Shown here: piece by piece, positions 51,333-60,700 of the stretch | How positions within the stretch are numbered: position 1 is the stretch's first letter | Layout: every line of letters begins with the position of its first letter | Assembly (NCBI GenBank): GCA_022509085.1 | Contig: JAFLTW010000001.1 | Location: 399,756 to 463,755 of the forward strand | Source of the DNA: Muribaculaceae bacterium | GTDB lineage: Bacteria; Bacteroidota; Bacteroidia; Bacteroidales; Muribaculaceae | Length of the DNA stretch: 64,000 bases | Reading direction: 5' to 3' | Notes under the pieces: model-generated | What the model was told of the DNA's origin: nothing | What the model saw: the letters and a program-made list of their open reading frames with translations, nothing else | The model's database searches: none | Made by a program: the position numbers and the translations under genes

Positions 51333-53117
51333 TCAGTCGAGTTTGAGCACGGCGAGGAAGGCTTTCTGAGGCACCTCGACCGTGCCTATCTGTTTCATTC
51401 TCTTCTTGCCGGCTTTCTGCTTCTCGAGCAGTTTGCGCTTGCGAGTGATGTCACCGCCGTAGCATTTGGCGGTCACGTCCTTACGCACGGCCTTGATCGT
51501 CTCGCGGGCTATGATCTTGGCTCCGATGGCTGCCTGGATGGCTATGTCAAACTGCTGGCGTGGTATCAGCTCCTTGAGTTTCTCGCACATCCTGCGGCCG
51601 AAGCGCATGGCGTTATCGGCGTGGGTCAGTGTGGAGAGGGCGTCCACGCTCTCGCCGTTGAGCAGTATGTCGAGCTTTACAAGGTTGGAGGGCCGGAACC
51701 CGTGCAGGTGGTAGTCAAACGAGGCGTAGCCCTTGGAGATCGACTTCAGTTTGTCGTAGAAGTCTATCACAATCTCGCCGAGCGGCATGTCGAAAGTCAT
51801 CTCCATGCGGTTTCCCGAAATGTATTCCTGCTTTACGAGCTCGCCCCGCTTGCCGAGGCAGAGGGTCATGATGGGGCCGATGTAGTCGGCCTGCGTTATT
51901 ATGGAGGCCCGGATGTAGGGTTCCTCAATATGGTCGATCATCGTGGGCTCGGGCAGTCCGGAGGGGTTGTGCACCTCCACCACCTCGCCACGCTTGGGGT
52001 ATACCTTGTAGGATACGTTGGGCACGGTGGTGATCACGTCCATGTTGAACTCCCTGCTGAGCCGCTCCTGCACGATCTCCATGTGGAGCAGCCCGAGGAA
52101 GCCGCAGCGGAAACCGAACCCGAGGGCGGCCGACGACTCCGGCTGGAAGGTGAGCGAGGCGTCGTTGAGCTGCAGTTTCTCGAGAGATGCGCGAAGGTTC
52201 TCGAAGTCTTCGGCATCGATGGGATACAAGCCGGCGAATACCATCGGTTTCACCTCCTCGAAGCCGGAGATGGCCTCGCTGCAGGGTCGCTCCACATGGG
52301 TGATCGTGTCGCCTACCCTTACCTCCTTCGATGATTTGATGCCCGAGATGATGTAGCCTACGTTGCCTGCCTGCAGCTCCTTGCGGGGCGACATCTGCAT
52401 CTTGAGCACGCCTACCTCGTCGGCGTGGTATTCCTTGCCGGTGGAGACGAATTTCACGAAGTCGCCGGTGCGCAGCGTACCGTTTACAATCTTGTAGTAT
52501 GCTATGATGCCGCGGAAGGGGTTGAACACGGAGTCGAAGATCAGGGCCTGAAGCGGGGCGTGCGGGTCTCCCTTGGGAGCCGGTATACGCTTCACGATGG
52601 CCTCGAGAATCTCGTCAACACCCATTCCGGTCTTGCCTGAAGCGCGGATTATCTCGCTGCGGTCACACCCCAGGAGGTCTACTATCTGGTCTTCCACCTC
52701 CTCGGGTTTGGCGCTTTCGAGGTCGCATTTGTTGATGATGGGGATGATGTCGAGGTCGTTGTCGATGGCCATGTAGAGGTTGGAGATGGTCTGCGCCTGG
52801 ATTCCCTGCGAACCGTCTACGATGAGCAGAGCGCCCTCGCAGGCGGCTATGGAACGCGACACCTCATACGAGAAGTCAACGTGTCCCGGGGTGTCTATGA
52901 GGTTGAGCACATAGCGCTCGCCGTCGAGGGTGTAGTCCATCTGAATGGCGTGGCTCTTTATGGTGATGCCGCGCTCTTTCTCGAGCTCCATGTCGTCGAG
53001 CACCTGAGCCTCCATCTCTTTCTCGGAGACGGTGCCGGTGCGCTCAAGCAGTCGGTCGGCCAGGGTCGATTTGCCGTGGTCGATGTGCGCTATGATGCAG
53101 AAGTTGCGTATGTTCAT
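51333..53117 (-). CDS. lepA: Elongation factor 4 (LepA)
   Basis: This 594-residue translational GTPase has P-loop AHIDHGKST (10-18), DTPGHVDF with the catalytic His79, and [11 protein letters not shown]. The C-terminal LepA domain is complete ([30 protein letters not shown]). It back-translocates or helps stalled ribosomes. Its start overlaps the MCE gene stop by 1 bp. Confidence 0.96.
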   Translation of the reverse strand: MNIRNFCIIAHIDHGKSTLADRLLERTGTVSEKEMEAQVLDDMELEKERGITIKSHAIQMDYTLDGERYVLNLIDTPGHVDFSYEVSRSIAACEGALLIVDGSQGIQAQTISNLYMAIDNDLDIIPIINKCDLESAKPEEVEDQIVDLLGCDRSEIIRASGKTGMGVDEILEAIVKRIPAPKGDPHAPLQALIFDSVFNPFRGIIAYYKIVNGTLRTGDFVKFVSTGKEYHADEVGVLKMQMSPRKELQAGNVGYIISGIKSSKEVRVGDTITHVERPCSEAISGFEEVKPMVFAGLYPIDAEDFENLRASLEKLQLNDASLTFQPESSAALGFGFRCGFLGLLHMEIVQERLSREFNMDVITTVPNVSYKVYPKRGEVVEVHNPSGLPEPTMIDHIEEPYIRASIITQADYIGPIMTLCLGKRGELVKQEYISGNRMEMTFDMPLGEIVIDFYDKLKSISKGYASFDYHLHGFRPSNLVKLDILLNGESVDALSTLTHADNAMRFGRRMCEKLKELIPRQQFDIAIQAAIGAKIIARETIKAVRKDVTAKCYGGDITRKRKLLEKQKAGKKRMKQIGTVEVPQKAFLAVLKLD

Positions 53118-54040
53118 TAAAGGAGTTTGATGCTGATGTATCGTTTGGGGTTACGCTTGATGTCGACTATCAGGGAGTCTACGCTTGCGGCCACACTGTT
53201 GAGGCGGTTGTAGAGCTCGGGGTCGTTCATCAGCAGTCCGAGGGTCGAGTTCTGGTTTTTGAGCTGCGAGGAGAAGCTCTCCAGGTTGCTCACTGTCTGC
53301 CTTACGCCTTCCATGGTCTGCGTGAGCGGCAGCTTGGCGAGCTGGTCGGTGAGCAGGGCGAGGTTGCCCGAGATGGTGTCCACTCTGGTCATCACCTGCC
53401 CGAAGTTGCCCACGATTCCGTTGGCCGAACCCATAATCTGGGGCATCTGCCTGTTCATAAGCGTGTTGAGACCCTGGCTGGCAAGCAATACGTTGTTGCT
53501 TATCCCTTCGAGGTTGCCCACGGCAATCCTGAGCGCGGGGTCGGCAACCACGGTGTTGAGGTTGCTCACAAGAGAGTCTACCACGGTGAGTGTGCCGGTG
53601 ATCTTGGGCATGAGGGTATCGGAGAGTCCGGAGAGGATGCCGCCTCCCTGTCGCGTGGGCACGTCGCCCCCAACGGGGATGAACTCCCGGGAGTCGCCCA
53701 CCTCGATCTCTATATAACCCTCGCCCATAAGCGACGATGCGATGACGGCTACGGAGTTTACGGGGAGGTGCAGGTTGCGGTTAAGGGCCAATACCACCTC
53801 GGTCTTGCCCGGTTTCACATAGTCGAAGTTGATCTCGCGCACCTGACCTACCTTGTAACCGTTTACCTTGACGGGGGCCGAGATCTCCAGACCGTCCACA
53901 TTGTCGTAGTAGGCCATGTAGAAATTGGCCGGGCGGAACAGGTTGATTCCCTTGAGGAACTCGATACCGAACACGAGGATTACGATGGCGACGATTACCG
54001 ACAATCCGATCGTGATTTCCTTCTTTGCTAACTTTCTCAT
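53117..54040 (-). CDS. MlaD-like MCE-domain protein
   Basis: A 307-residue protein with one N-terminal membrane helix (about 10-30, [19 protein letters not shown]), an MCE domain (about 37-125: [39 protein letters not shown]) and a helical C-terminal half. Such proteins form periplasmic lipid-transfer rings. No Mla permease or ATPase lies nearby. Location between a cell-wall amidase and lepA is usual in Bacteroidetes. Confidence 0.9.
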   Translation of the reverse strand: MRKLAKKEITIGLSVIVAIVILVFGIEFLKGINLFRPANFYMAYYDNVDGLEISAPVKVNGYKVGQVREINFDYVKPGKTEVVLALNRNLHLPVNSVAVIASSLMGEGYIEIEVGDSREFIPVGGDVPTRQGGGILSGLSDTLMPKITGTLTVVDSLVSNLNTVVADPALRIAVGNLEGISNNVLLASQGLNTLMNRQMPQIMGSANGIVGNFGQVMTRVDTISGNLALLTDQLAKLPLTQTMEGVRQTVSNLESFSSQLKNQNSTLGLLMNDPELYNRLNSVAASVDSLIVDIKRNPKRYISIKLL

Positions 54041-54090
54041 TATTTCGTCTTGAGTGGTTTCTTTCTTATCTGATACCTGTTATCTGTTAT

Positions 54091-55566
54091 CTAAAAATAG
54101 CATTTGATGACGCGGGCGTCTGGGAAGAGGGCCGAGATCTCGTCGCAGAGGTTCTCCATCTCGGCGCGGTCGAGGCTCTCGCCGTAGGTGTACTTATACC
54201 TGTTGTTCTCGCGTATGGAGGCCACGGGGCTGAGTCCCTTGAACACCTCGTCAGTGGCCTTGAGCTCGTCTTCACTCTCGAAGAGGAGCACCTTATACCC
54301 GACGTTTACGTTGTGTCTCACGGCCTTTCGCGAGCTCTCCCGGTTGCGCCGGGCGGGCTTTGCCACCTCTGTCTTCTTCGCTTTCTCTTTTTTGGCAGCC
54401 TTGCCGGCGTTCTTTTTGTTCTCTTTCTGGACTTTTGGCGACTCTGCGGCGGCTATCACTGTCTCTTCCGCGGCCGGAGTCACGGTATGTTCCTCTCTGA
54501 GGGCGATCTCTGTCTGCTCCACTGTCGAGGCACCCTCCATGCGTGCCTTTGAGGAGCGTCTCCTGTGTGAGGAGGGATCGGAGGGCGCTTTCCCCTTGCG
54601 GGTCTCCGCGCGGTGAGGCAGTGCCGTGTCGGTGGCAGTCGTTGCCACCAGTTCCGCTACGGCCGCGGTGTCGCTGCCGCCGTCGCCCGAGGTGCTGTAT
54701 GCCGTCTCCTCGGTGTTATATGTTCCTCCGTCAGTCTCCTCGGAGGCGAGACCGAGCGATTTGCGGTAGTAGTTCTCGTAGTTTTTCACCGCGTTGAAGA
54801 TGGCTCCGGCCAGCTTCTCCTGTCCGGCGTTGCTGTTCAGGAACTTGGCCTGGTCGGGATTGCAGATGAAGTCGAGCTCCACCAGCGCTGCCGGCATTGC
54901 TGTAGACCACAGTACCCAGAATCCGGCCTGCTGCACTCCGCGCGAGTAACGCCCGGCGCCTACCATCTCTTTCTGCACGTCGGCGGCAAACCTTGCGCTG
55001 TTCTGGAAGTTCTTCTTGGCGGTCATCTCATAGATGATGTAGCTCTCGTCGCTCTGGGGGTCGAAGTCGGTGTAGCGTGCCTTGTCGTTGGCGTCGAGCT
55101 CTATTACGGAGTTCTCCCGCTGGGCTACGGCGAGGTTGGCGGCGTCCTTGTGATGGCCCAGAATATACGTCGTGGCGCCCAACACATTGTTGCGGTTCTT
55201 GTTCGAGCGGTCTACGGAGTTGCAGTGGATCGACACGAAGAGGTCGCCTTTGGCACTGTTGGCTATATCGGCCCTTCCCTGCAATGAAACGATGACGTCC
55301 TTGTCGCGGGTGTACACCACCTCGGTGTTCTTCAGTTTCTTTTTGATCAGCTCACCCAGTTTGAGGGCTACGGCGAGGTTGACGTCCTTCTCTTTCACGT
55401 CGTGCTCGTGGGCTCCGACGTCATTTCCGCCGTGGCCGGCATCGATCACGACGGTGAATTTCTTCTTCTCGGCTGCGGCGGCCGCCGCGGGATTGAGAAT
55501 CCCCAACACGGCGATCACTGCCGCCGCGCAATATATCGTGTGGAAAATTTTGCGTAAAGATTGCAT
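54091..55566 (-). CDS. N-acetylmuramoyl-L-alanine amidase with C-terminal SPOR-like domain
   Basis: A 491-residue protein with a signal peptide (about 1-32) and an Amidase_3 domain (37-260). The zinc ligands are His45 in IDAGHGGNDVG, Glu59 in DVKEKDVNL and a His in VSIHCNSVD; the catalytic Glu region is VELDFICNPDQA. A long basic and acidic linker (about 270-410) leads to a C-terminal SPOR-like domain (VNVGYKVLLFESEDELKATD). It cleaves the amide between MurNAc and the stem peptide, probably at the division septum. A TAACTTTG -7 box lies at 55578-55571. Confidence 0.9.
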   Translation of the reverse strand: MQSLRKIFHTIYCAAAVIAVLGILNPAAAAAAEKKKFTVVIDAGHGGNDVGAHEHDVKEKDVNLAVALKLGELIKKKLKNTEVVYTRDKDVIVSLQGRADIANSAKGDLFVSIHCNSVDRSNKNRNNVLGATTYILGHHKDAANLAVAQRENSVIELDANDKARYTDFDPQSDESYIIYEMTAKKNFQNSARFAADVQKEMVGAGRYSRGVQQAGFWVLWSTAMPAALVELDFICNPDQAKFLNSNAGQEKLAGAIFNAVKNYENYYRKSLGLASEETDGGTYNTEETAYSTSGDGGSDTAAVAELVATTATDTALPHRAETRKGKAPSDPSSHRRRSSKARMEGASTVEQTEIALREEHTVTPAAEETVIAAAESPKVQKENKKNAGKAAKKEKAKKTEVAKPARRNRESSRKAVRHNVNVGYKVLLFESEDELKATDEVFKGLSPVASIRENNRYKYTYGESLDRAEMENLCDEISALFPDARVIKCYF

Positions 55567-55603
55567 TCTGCAAAGTTACAAATTTTTTTTGAATTCCGGG
55601 TAG

Positions 55604-55634
55604 TTGCATATATGGAGAAAATGTATTAATTTTG
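55604..55634 (+). promoter_or_regulatory. Promoter of tRNA-Thr
   Basis: TTG at 55604-55606, 20-bp spacer and TAATTTTG at 55627-55634, 20 bp before the tRNA. Confidence 0.78.
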
Positions 55635-55653
55635 CACCGTCAACGCGACATCA

Positions 55654-55726
55654 GCCGCAATAGCTCAGTCGGTAGAGCATTTCATTCGTAACGAAAAGGT
55701 CGTGGGTTCGAGTCCCACTCGCGGCT
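55654..55726 (+). tRNA. tRNA-Thr (anticodon CGT)
   Basis: A 73-nt cloverleaf: acceptor GCCGCAA/TCGCGGC (one A-C mismatch at the sixth pair), D arm AGCTCAGTCGGTAGAGC, anticodon loop TTCGTAA (CGT) and T arm GTGGGTTCGAGTCCCAC. CCA is not encoded. Confidence 0.95.
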
Positions 55727-55733
55727 CAAGTTC

Positions 55734-55757
55734 AACCCCCGGATTGCTTCGGGGGTT
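55734..55757 (+). terminator. Terminator after tRNA-Thr
   Basis: An 8-bp stem (AACCCCCG at 55734-55741, CGGGGGTT at 55750-55757) with an 8-nt loop, followed by T and A-rich DNA. Confidence 0.75.
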
Positions 55758-55814
55758 TAAATTTGAAAAGCCTAAGTTATTACAAAAAATAAAAGCCTAA
55801 AAGTATTACAAACC

Positions 55815-56189
55815 ATGAAAAAAGAGATCGCTACGACGAAGGCTCCGGGTGCCATCGGCCCCTACAGCCAGGCTGTGAAAGTTGACCACCACCTCTTCAT
55901 CAGTGGCCAGCTCCCCATCAACCCCGCTACGGGTGAGATGCCCGAAGGTATCAAGGAGCAGACGCGCCAGAGCATTGCCAACCTCAAGGCTATCCTTGAG
56001 GAAGCAGGCGGTTCGCTCGACAATGTGGTGAAGACCACCTGTCTGCTTGCCGACATGAGCCTCTTCGGCCCCATGAATGAGGTCTATGCCGAGGAATTCA
56101 AGGCCGTGTACCCCGCCCGTGCCGCTTTTGCCGTTAAGGAACTCCCGAAACAGGCCCTGGTGGAAATAGAAGCCATCGCGATTCTGTAG
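55815..56189 (+). CDS. RidA-family enamine/imine deaminase
   Basis: A 124-residue Rid (YjgF/YER057c/UK114) protein: APGAIGPYSQAVKVDHHLFI at the start, SGQLPINPATGEM, and the active-site arginine in YPARAAFAV. It hydrolyses reactive enamines such as 2-aminoacrylate released by PLP enzymes, in the cytoplasm. It is transcribed alone, with a terminator 25 bp downstream. Confidence 0.93.
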   Translation: MKKEIATTKAPGAIGPYSQAVKVDHHLFISGQLPINPATGEMPEGIKEQTRQSIANLKAILEEAGGSLDNVVKTTCLLADMSLFGPMNEVYAEEFKAVYPARAAFAVKELPKQALVEIEAIAIL

Positions 56190-56213
56190 GGGCAGCCTCG
56201 AGACAACGAACCG

Positions 56214-56240
56214 AAAACCCCGCCCTCGAGCGGGGTTTTT
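56214..56240 (+). terminator. Terminator after the RidA gene
   Basis: A 10-bp stem (56214-56223 with 56230-56239, AAAACCCCGC/GCGGGGTTTT) with a 6-nt loop and a T tract. Confidence 0.9.
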
Positions 56241-56305
56241 TATTAAAATGTTAAAAATTAAGCAGGATTAAACCATACTCATTTCAGGTTGTTTAATAGA
56301 TAGAA

Positions 56306-57658
56306 ATGAGAGACCTTAGCAAAGTCGACAGTATTCAAATTTTTGATATTTGCAAGAATATCGTAATCTGCCTCCTGACCCTGATCGGGGTTTTGGTGGT
56401 AGGTCGTTTTCTGCCGTTCTACTTCGGTCCGGTGATCGGTCTCGTGGCCGCTGCCCTGCTCTATTCCCTTCTCTACAACAACAAGCTGCGCGGGGGTGCC
56501 AACTGTATGCTGGCAGCCTACAGCCTTTTCTTCGCAATCATAGCCTACTCGTTTATCTCCATCCTGGTCAACGTGTTCTATATCTGGGGCTGGTTGCACA
56601 TACCTGACGAGTTCGTCTTTTTCAACGACCCATATATCCCCTCGCTCTGGCTCAACCCGGTGATTTTCCTTACCCTTCTGGTGGTCTACCTCCGCCGGCG
56701 CAAGCTCAAGCTATGCATCGAGTGCCGCATTCATAACGGGCCGCATACCGACCGCGGCGTCTTCGGCTCGATCCTCAACACGGAGAGCAAGCTGCAGCTC
56801 AAAAACCTGATGCTGCTCTTCGGGGTGCTCACCCTCATCGTGTGGGGCTATTACCTTTTTGAATATAAGGCTATCAACACCAACGCGAAAGACCGCTATA
56901 TCTTCTTCTGGATCTCGGTGATAGCCATTATACTCGATATCGTCTATTACCTCTACCGCTACTACAATCTCTTCCTCGACCTGAAGGAGAACAATGAGCT
57001 GATTGCCCCTACCGACACCGAGGCGCAGAAAGGCAAAACCTACCTGCGCTACTACGTGATATGCGGCAACAAGGTCTACCTCAATCCGGAGAGCGAAGAC
57101 GCCACCCACCCCGACCGGTTTGGCATCGACACACCCTTCTTTACGGGCAAGTCGGCAGCCGACGTAACCACTCCGGCCGTTGAGGAAACCATCCGCGAGA
57201 TGACCGGAGGCAAGGAAGGCGAGCTGAGATTCTTCTTCGGTCGCAAGGCACCCGACCTTGCGCGCCACATCGTGCTGAGGTTTTTCTATTTCCTCGACGG
57301 CAAACCCGAAGACTACCCCGAAATGAAGGCGCCGGGCGGCTGGTTTGATTTCGAAGAGGTGAAGATGGTCTACAACCAACGACCAGACCTTATGGCCACG
57401 CTGGCCATGCACGACCTCTCGCGCCTCGCCACGATTGTGATCGCGGAGAAGACGTATAAGGAGAACGGACAGCGCCGCCACCGCCTCAAGAGCTACAACC
57501 CCTCGTTCGACCTTATCGATGTGCGCGACTCGAAGATCGATTTCCAGGACGACAAGTGGATCCGCGTATCCATTTTCAATGCCGACAAACCCTTCTTCCG
57601 CATCAGGCGATGGTTCAACAAGATGACGTCGCCCGGCAGGAAACGCAAGAACGGATGA
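56306..57658 (+). CDS. Unrecognised polytopic membrane protein coupled to miaA
   Basis: A 450-residue protein with about six membrane helices (about 17-34, 37-56, 67-95, 112-129, 166-186 and 198-217). Between helices four and five is a cytoplasmic loop with CIEC (Cys137, Cys140) and HNGPHTDRGVFGSIL. The C-terminal 230 residues are soluble and charged. They have YYVICGNKVYLNPESED, FFTGKSAADVTTPAVEETIR and a basic end (RIRRWFNKMTSPGRKRKNG). Its stop overlaps the miaA ATG by 4 bp. I recognise no family. The soluble domain could bind a nucleotide or nucleic acid, but no motif proves it. Confidence 0.75.
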   Translation: MRDLSKVDSIQIFDICKNIVICLLTLIGVLVVGRFLPFYFGPVIGLVAAALLYSLLYNNKLRGGANCMLAAYSLFFAIIAYSFISILVNVFYIWGWLHIPDEFVFFNDPYIPSLWLNPVIFLTLLVVYLRRRKLKLCIECRIHNGPHTDRGVFGSILNTESKLQLKNLMLLFGVLTLIVWGYYLFEYKAINTNAKDRYIFFWISVIAIILDIVYYLYRYYNLFLDLKENNELIAPTDTEAQKGKTYLRYYVICGNKVYLNPESEDATHPDRFGIDTPFFTGKSAADVTTPAVEETIREMTGGKEGELRFFFGRKAPDLARHIVLRFFYFLDGKPEDYPEMKAPGGWFDFEEVKMVYNQRPDLMATLAMHDLSRLATIVIAEKTYKENGQRRHRLKSYNPSFDLIDVRDSKIDFQDDKWIRVSIFNADKPFFRIRRWFNKMTSPGRKRKNG

Positions 57659-58545
57659 CCCCTCCTATCATCGCCGTTACGGGTCCCACGGCCTGCGGCA
57701 AGACGGCCCTGGCCGTCAGGATTGCCCGCCGGACCGACGGGGAGATCATCAGTGCCGACTCCCGGCAGGTGTACCGCCGCATGGACATCGGTACCGGCAA
57801 AGACCTCGGGGAGTATGGCGAGGTGCCCTACCATCTTATCGATATCTGCGAACCCGGCACGAAATATAACCTCCATCGCTACGTAAAGGATTTCCACCGG
57901 GCTCTGACCGAGATCCGCTCACGCGGCAAGACACCCGTCTTGTGCGGGGGCACGGGCCTCTACCTGGAGACGGTGCTCAGCGGCGTGCGGCTGCCCGACG
58001 TTCCGCAAAACCCCGGACTGCGCACCGAGCTTGAGGGGAAGAGTCTCGCCGAGCTTACGGGCATTCTGGAGGGCTACAAGCGGCTTCACAACACCACCGA
58101 CGTCGACACGGCCCAGCGGGCCGTAAGAGCCATAGAGATCGAGGAATACTATGCCGCCCATCCCGAGGAGGCCCGCGCGGCCTCGCGCGCCACGGCCTCG
58201 CCCCTTCCTCACCGACTGCTGCTTATCGACATCCCGCGCGAGGAGCGCCGCCGGCGCATCTCGGTGCGCCTGGAAAGCCGTCTGCGTGAGGGGATGGTGG
58301 AGGAGGTAAAAGGGCTCCTCGACGAGGGCATCCCGGCGGCCGACCTGATCTATTACGGGTTGGAATACAAGTATGTGACGCTTTACGTCACGGGACAGAT
58401 GGATTTTGAGAATATGAAAAGGCGCCTGGAAATTGAGATTCATCAATTTGCCAAGCGCCAGATGACGTGGTTTCGCGGCATGGAGCGCCGCGGTTTCTCT
58501 TTTCTAAAGGTTCCCTTTGAGGAACTGGGCCACTTTTCGGTATAG
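57655..58545 (+). CDS. miaA: tRNA dimethylallyltransferase (MiaA)
   Basis: A 296-residue enzyme that isopentenylates A37 of tRNAs reading UNN codons. The P-loop is GPTACGKT, followed by the DMAPP- and tRNA-binding ISADSRQVYRRMDIGTGK and CGGTGLYLETVLSG. I chose ATG 57655 (ATGA overlap with the previous stop), because the fold begins a few residues later. The GTGKDLGEYG variant of the usual GTAKP segment and the short length suggest one of the two MiaA paralogues often present in Bacteroidetes (inference). Its 3' end overlaps the convergent peptidase gene by 42 bp. Confidence 0.88.
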   Translation: MTPPIIAVTGPTACGKTALAVRIARRTDGEIISADSRQVYRRMDIGTGKDLGEYGEVPYHLIDICEPGTKYNLHRYVKDFHRALTEIRSRGKTPVLCGGTGLYLETVLSGVRLPDVPQNPGLRTELEGKSLAELTGILEGYKRLHNTTDVDTAQRAVRAIEIEEYYAAHPEEARAASRATASPLPHRLLLIDIPREERRRRISVRLESRLREGMVEEVKGLLDEGIPAADLIYYGLEYKYVTLYVTGQMDFENMKRRLEIEIHQFAKRQMTWFRGMERRGFSFLKVPFEELGHFSV

Positions 58546-60684
58546 CTGCACCCGGGCGTTACACATCCTCAGAGAGTGGTCGAAGGCCGTCCAGGCCATC
58601 ATGTCGAAGAGTTTCCCCTCTGCCGTAAGTTTCGAGGTGTATTTCAACGTGTTGTAGAAGTGCACGTTGTCGTCGCTCGTACCGCTCATGATCAGGAGCG
58701 GGACGTTGAGGGCGCCTGCACCCGCTATGGCCGACGAGGCGTCGTAGCCGGCCTCGTTCTGCTGCGGGGTGAGCATATAGCGCTCGGTGTAGATGCTGTC
58801 GTAGTAGCGCCAGTCGGTCACCGGGGCCATCGACACTCCGCACTTGAAGGGGTTGCCGGGGCGCTGCAGTTCCATAAGGGTCATGTAGCCGCCGTAGCTC
58901 CATCCGAAGCAGCCTATGCGGTTGCTGTCGGCAAAGGGTTGAGAGGCCATCCAGCGGGCTCCGGCTATCTGGTCGGCTGTCTCAAGGTCGCCGAGGTGCC
59001 TGTAGACGGAGTAGGCCCACTGCCGGGAGCGGTTACCCGTGCCGCGACCGTCAACGCATCCTATCACGTATCCCTCGCTGCAGAGGTAGTAGAGGCCGTC
59101 CATCTTCCAGCGGTTGGTCACCTCCTGCGAGTCGGGACCGTTGTATTGCCACATCAGTACGGGGTATTTCCTCGAGGGGTCGAAACCGGCCGGTTTTATC
59201 ATGTAGGCGTCCATCTCCTCGCCGGCGTCGTTTTTCACCTTGAGGAGCTCCCTGCGAGGTGCGCCGGCATATTTGGCCTTGTATTCGGCGTTGTCTTCCA
59301 CCGTCACGAGTTCCTTGCCGTCGGCATTGCAGAGGGTGTAGACCGGGGGTGTCTGCACGTCGCTCCACTGGCGCAGCCAGTAGCCGAAGCCTTTGCTCCA
59401 GTCTGCCGACTCCCAGCCGCGCTTCCCTGTGAGCAGGGTCAGCGCGCCCTTGCTGTTCACGGCCGCAACACTGCGGTCGGTGGCGCCCAGAGAGGTGGTC
59501 TGCACGTAATGCACGCCTTTCTTGGAGTCGTAGCCGTAATAGTCGGTGATGTTGAAGTCGCCGCGTGTCAGCTCTCCCTGCATCACTCCCTCGTAGTTGT
59601 ATTTGTATAGGTGGCGGTAGCCGCTCCTCTCGCTGGCGTAGACGAAGAAGTCGGGATAGAAGCGGCTCATCTGGTAGGTGAAGGGGCTGAGCCATCCCCC
59701 CTCTGCGCGTTCCTCGAGCAGCAGATGGGCCACGGTGCTTGCCGGATTAACTCTATAGAGCCGCAGCCGGTTCTGGTCGTGGTTGAGCAGGCCGACCATG
59801 AGGTTTTCCCCCTTGCCGTCAAATTCCACCATAGGGAGATAGTCTGTATCCGTCAGCGGGAGGTCCATGGTCTTGGTGGCCCGTGTGTTGAGGTCGTAGG
59901 CATGCAGGCTCACCCTCGATACGGGGTAACCGGCCAGGGAGTATTTGTACTCATACTGTGCGGGATAGGGGTCGCCAAGGGGGTCGTCCATACAGAAACC
60001 CCGGTAGGAGTCGAAGCTGTAGGTGGGCACGTCGCTCTCGTCGAAGCGTACGTATACCAGCACGTTGTCGTCGGCGCTCCACCGCATGGTGTTGAGGATG
60101 TTGAACTCCTCCTCATATCCCCAGTCGGGAATGCCGTTGATCACGGCGTTCACCTGTCCGTCTTTGGTTATGGGGTTGTCAGTGCCGTAGTCGAGGTTGG
60201 CTATGTAGATGTTGTTATCCCGCATGTATGCCACCTTGAGGCCGTCGTGCGAGAGTGTGGCGCCGCGCTGTGGGCCCTTCTCCGAGACGCGCTTCATGGT
60301 TTGCCGCATCGTGTCGTAGACGTAATATTCGGCGGTGAAGCTGAAGCGCCACACTTTCTCGGAGTCGTTCCAGAGCAGTATGCGCCGGCCGTCGTCGGAG
60401 AGCTCGTAGCCCTCGAAGGCGGGAATCTTTACGTCGCCCTTCACGCCGTCGATGCTGAAGAGAGTGCCTGTCTTCTGCCCGGTCTTGTAGCTGAAGGTCT
60501 CGATGCTCTTGCCGTCGTCGCTGATGGCGGCATAGCTCTCGCCGTCGGGCATCGGAGTCATCTCTTTCACACCCTTGGGTGTGGCGGTGGTGATGTCGCA
60601 GTAGTCTTCCACGCCTAATGCCCATGCTGTCTGCATGGCGCACGCGCAGAGGCCGAGCATCAGTGTCTTCCGTGTCAGTTTCAT
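58504..60684 (-). CDS. S9B dipeptidyl-peptidase IV-type serine peptidase
   Basis: This 726-residue exported peptidase has a signal peptide (about 1-22), an N-terminal beta-propeller (about 40-480, with DWGYEEEFNILNTMRWSADD, the Glu-Glu of the S9B subfamily) and a C-terminal alpha/beta hydrolase. The triad is Ser596 (FGWSYGGYM), Asp671 (GTSDDNVHF) and His703 (TAFDHSLRM). It removes N-terminal dipeptides ending in Pro or Ala, in the periplasm or at the outer membrane. It lies 16 bp after proS. Confidence 0.94.
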   Translation of the reverse strand: MKLTRKTLMLGLCACAMQTAWALGVEDYCDITTATPKGVKEMTPMPDGESYAAISDDGKSIETFSYKTGQKTGTLFSIDGVKGDVKIPAFEGYELSDDGRRILLWNDSEKVWRFSFTAEYYVYDTMRQTMKRVSEKGPQRGATLSHDGLKVAYMRDNNIYIANLDYGTDNPITKDGQVNAVINGIPDWGYEEEFNILNTMRWSADDNVLVYVRFDESDVPTYSFDSYRGFCMDDPLGDPYPAQYEYKYSLAGYPVSRVSLHAYDLNTRATKTMDLPLTDTDYLPMVEFDGKGENLMVGLLNHDQNRLRLYRVNPASTVAHLLLEERAEGGWLSPFTYQMSRFYPDFFVYASERSGYRHLYKYNYEGVMQGELTRGDFNITDYYGYDSKKGVHYVQTTSLGATDRSVAAVNSKGALTLLTGKRGWESADWSKGFGYWLRQWSDVQTPPVYTLCNADGKELVTVEDNAEYKAKYAGAPRRELLKVKNDAGEEMDAYMIKPAGFDPSRKYPVLMWQYNGPDSQEVTNRWKMDGLYYLCSEGYVIGCVDGRGTGNRSRQWAYSVYRHLGDLETADQIAGARWMASQPFADSNRIGCFGWSYGGYMTLMELQRPGNPFKCGVSMAPVTDWRYYDSIYTERYMLTPQQNEAGYDASSAIAGAGALNVPLLIMSGTSDDNVHFYNTLKYTSKLTAEGKLFDMMAWTAFDHSLRMCNARVQLYRKVAQFLKGNL

Positions 60685-60700
60685 CTTGGTCGTGCGTGTC

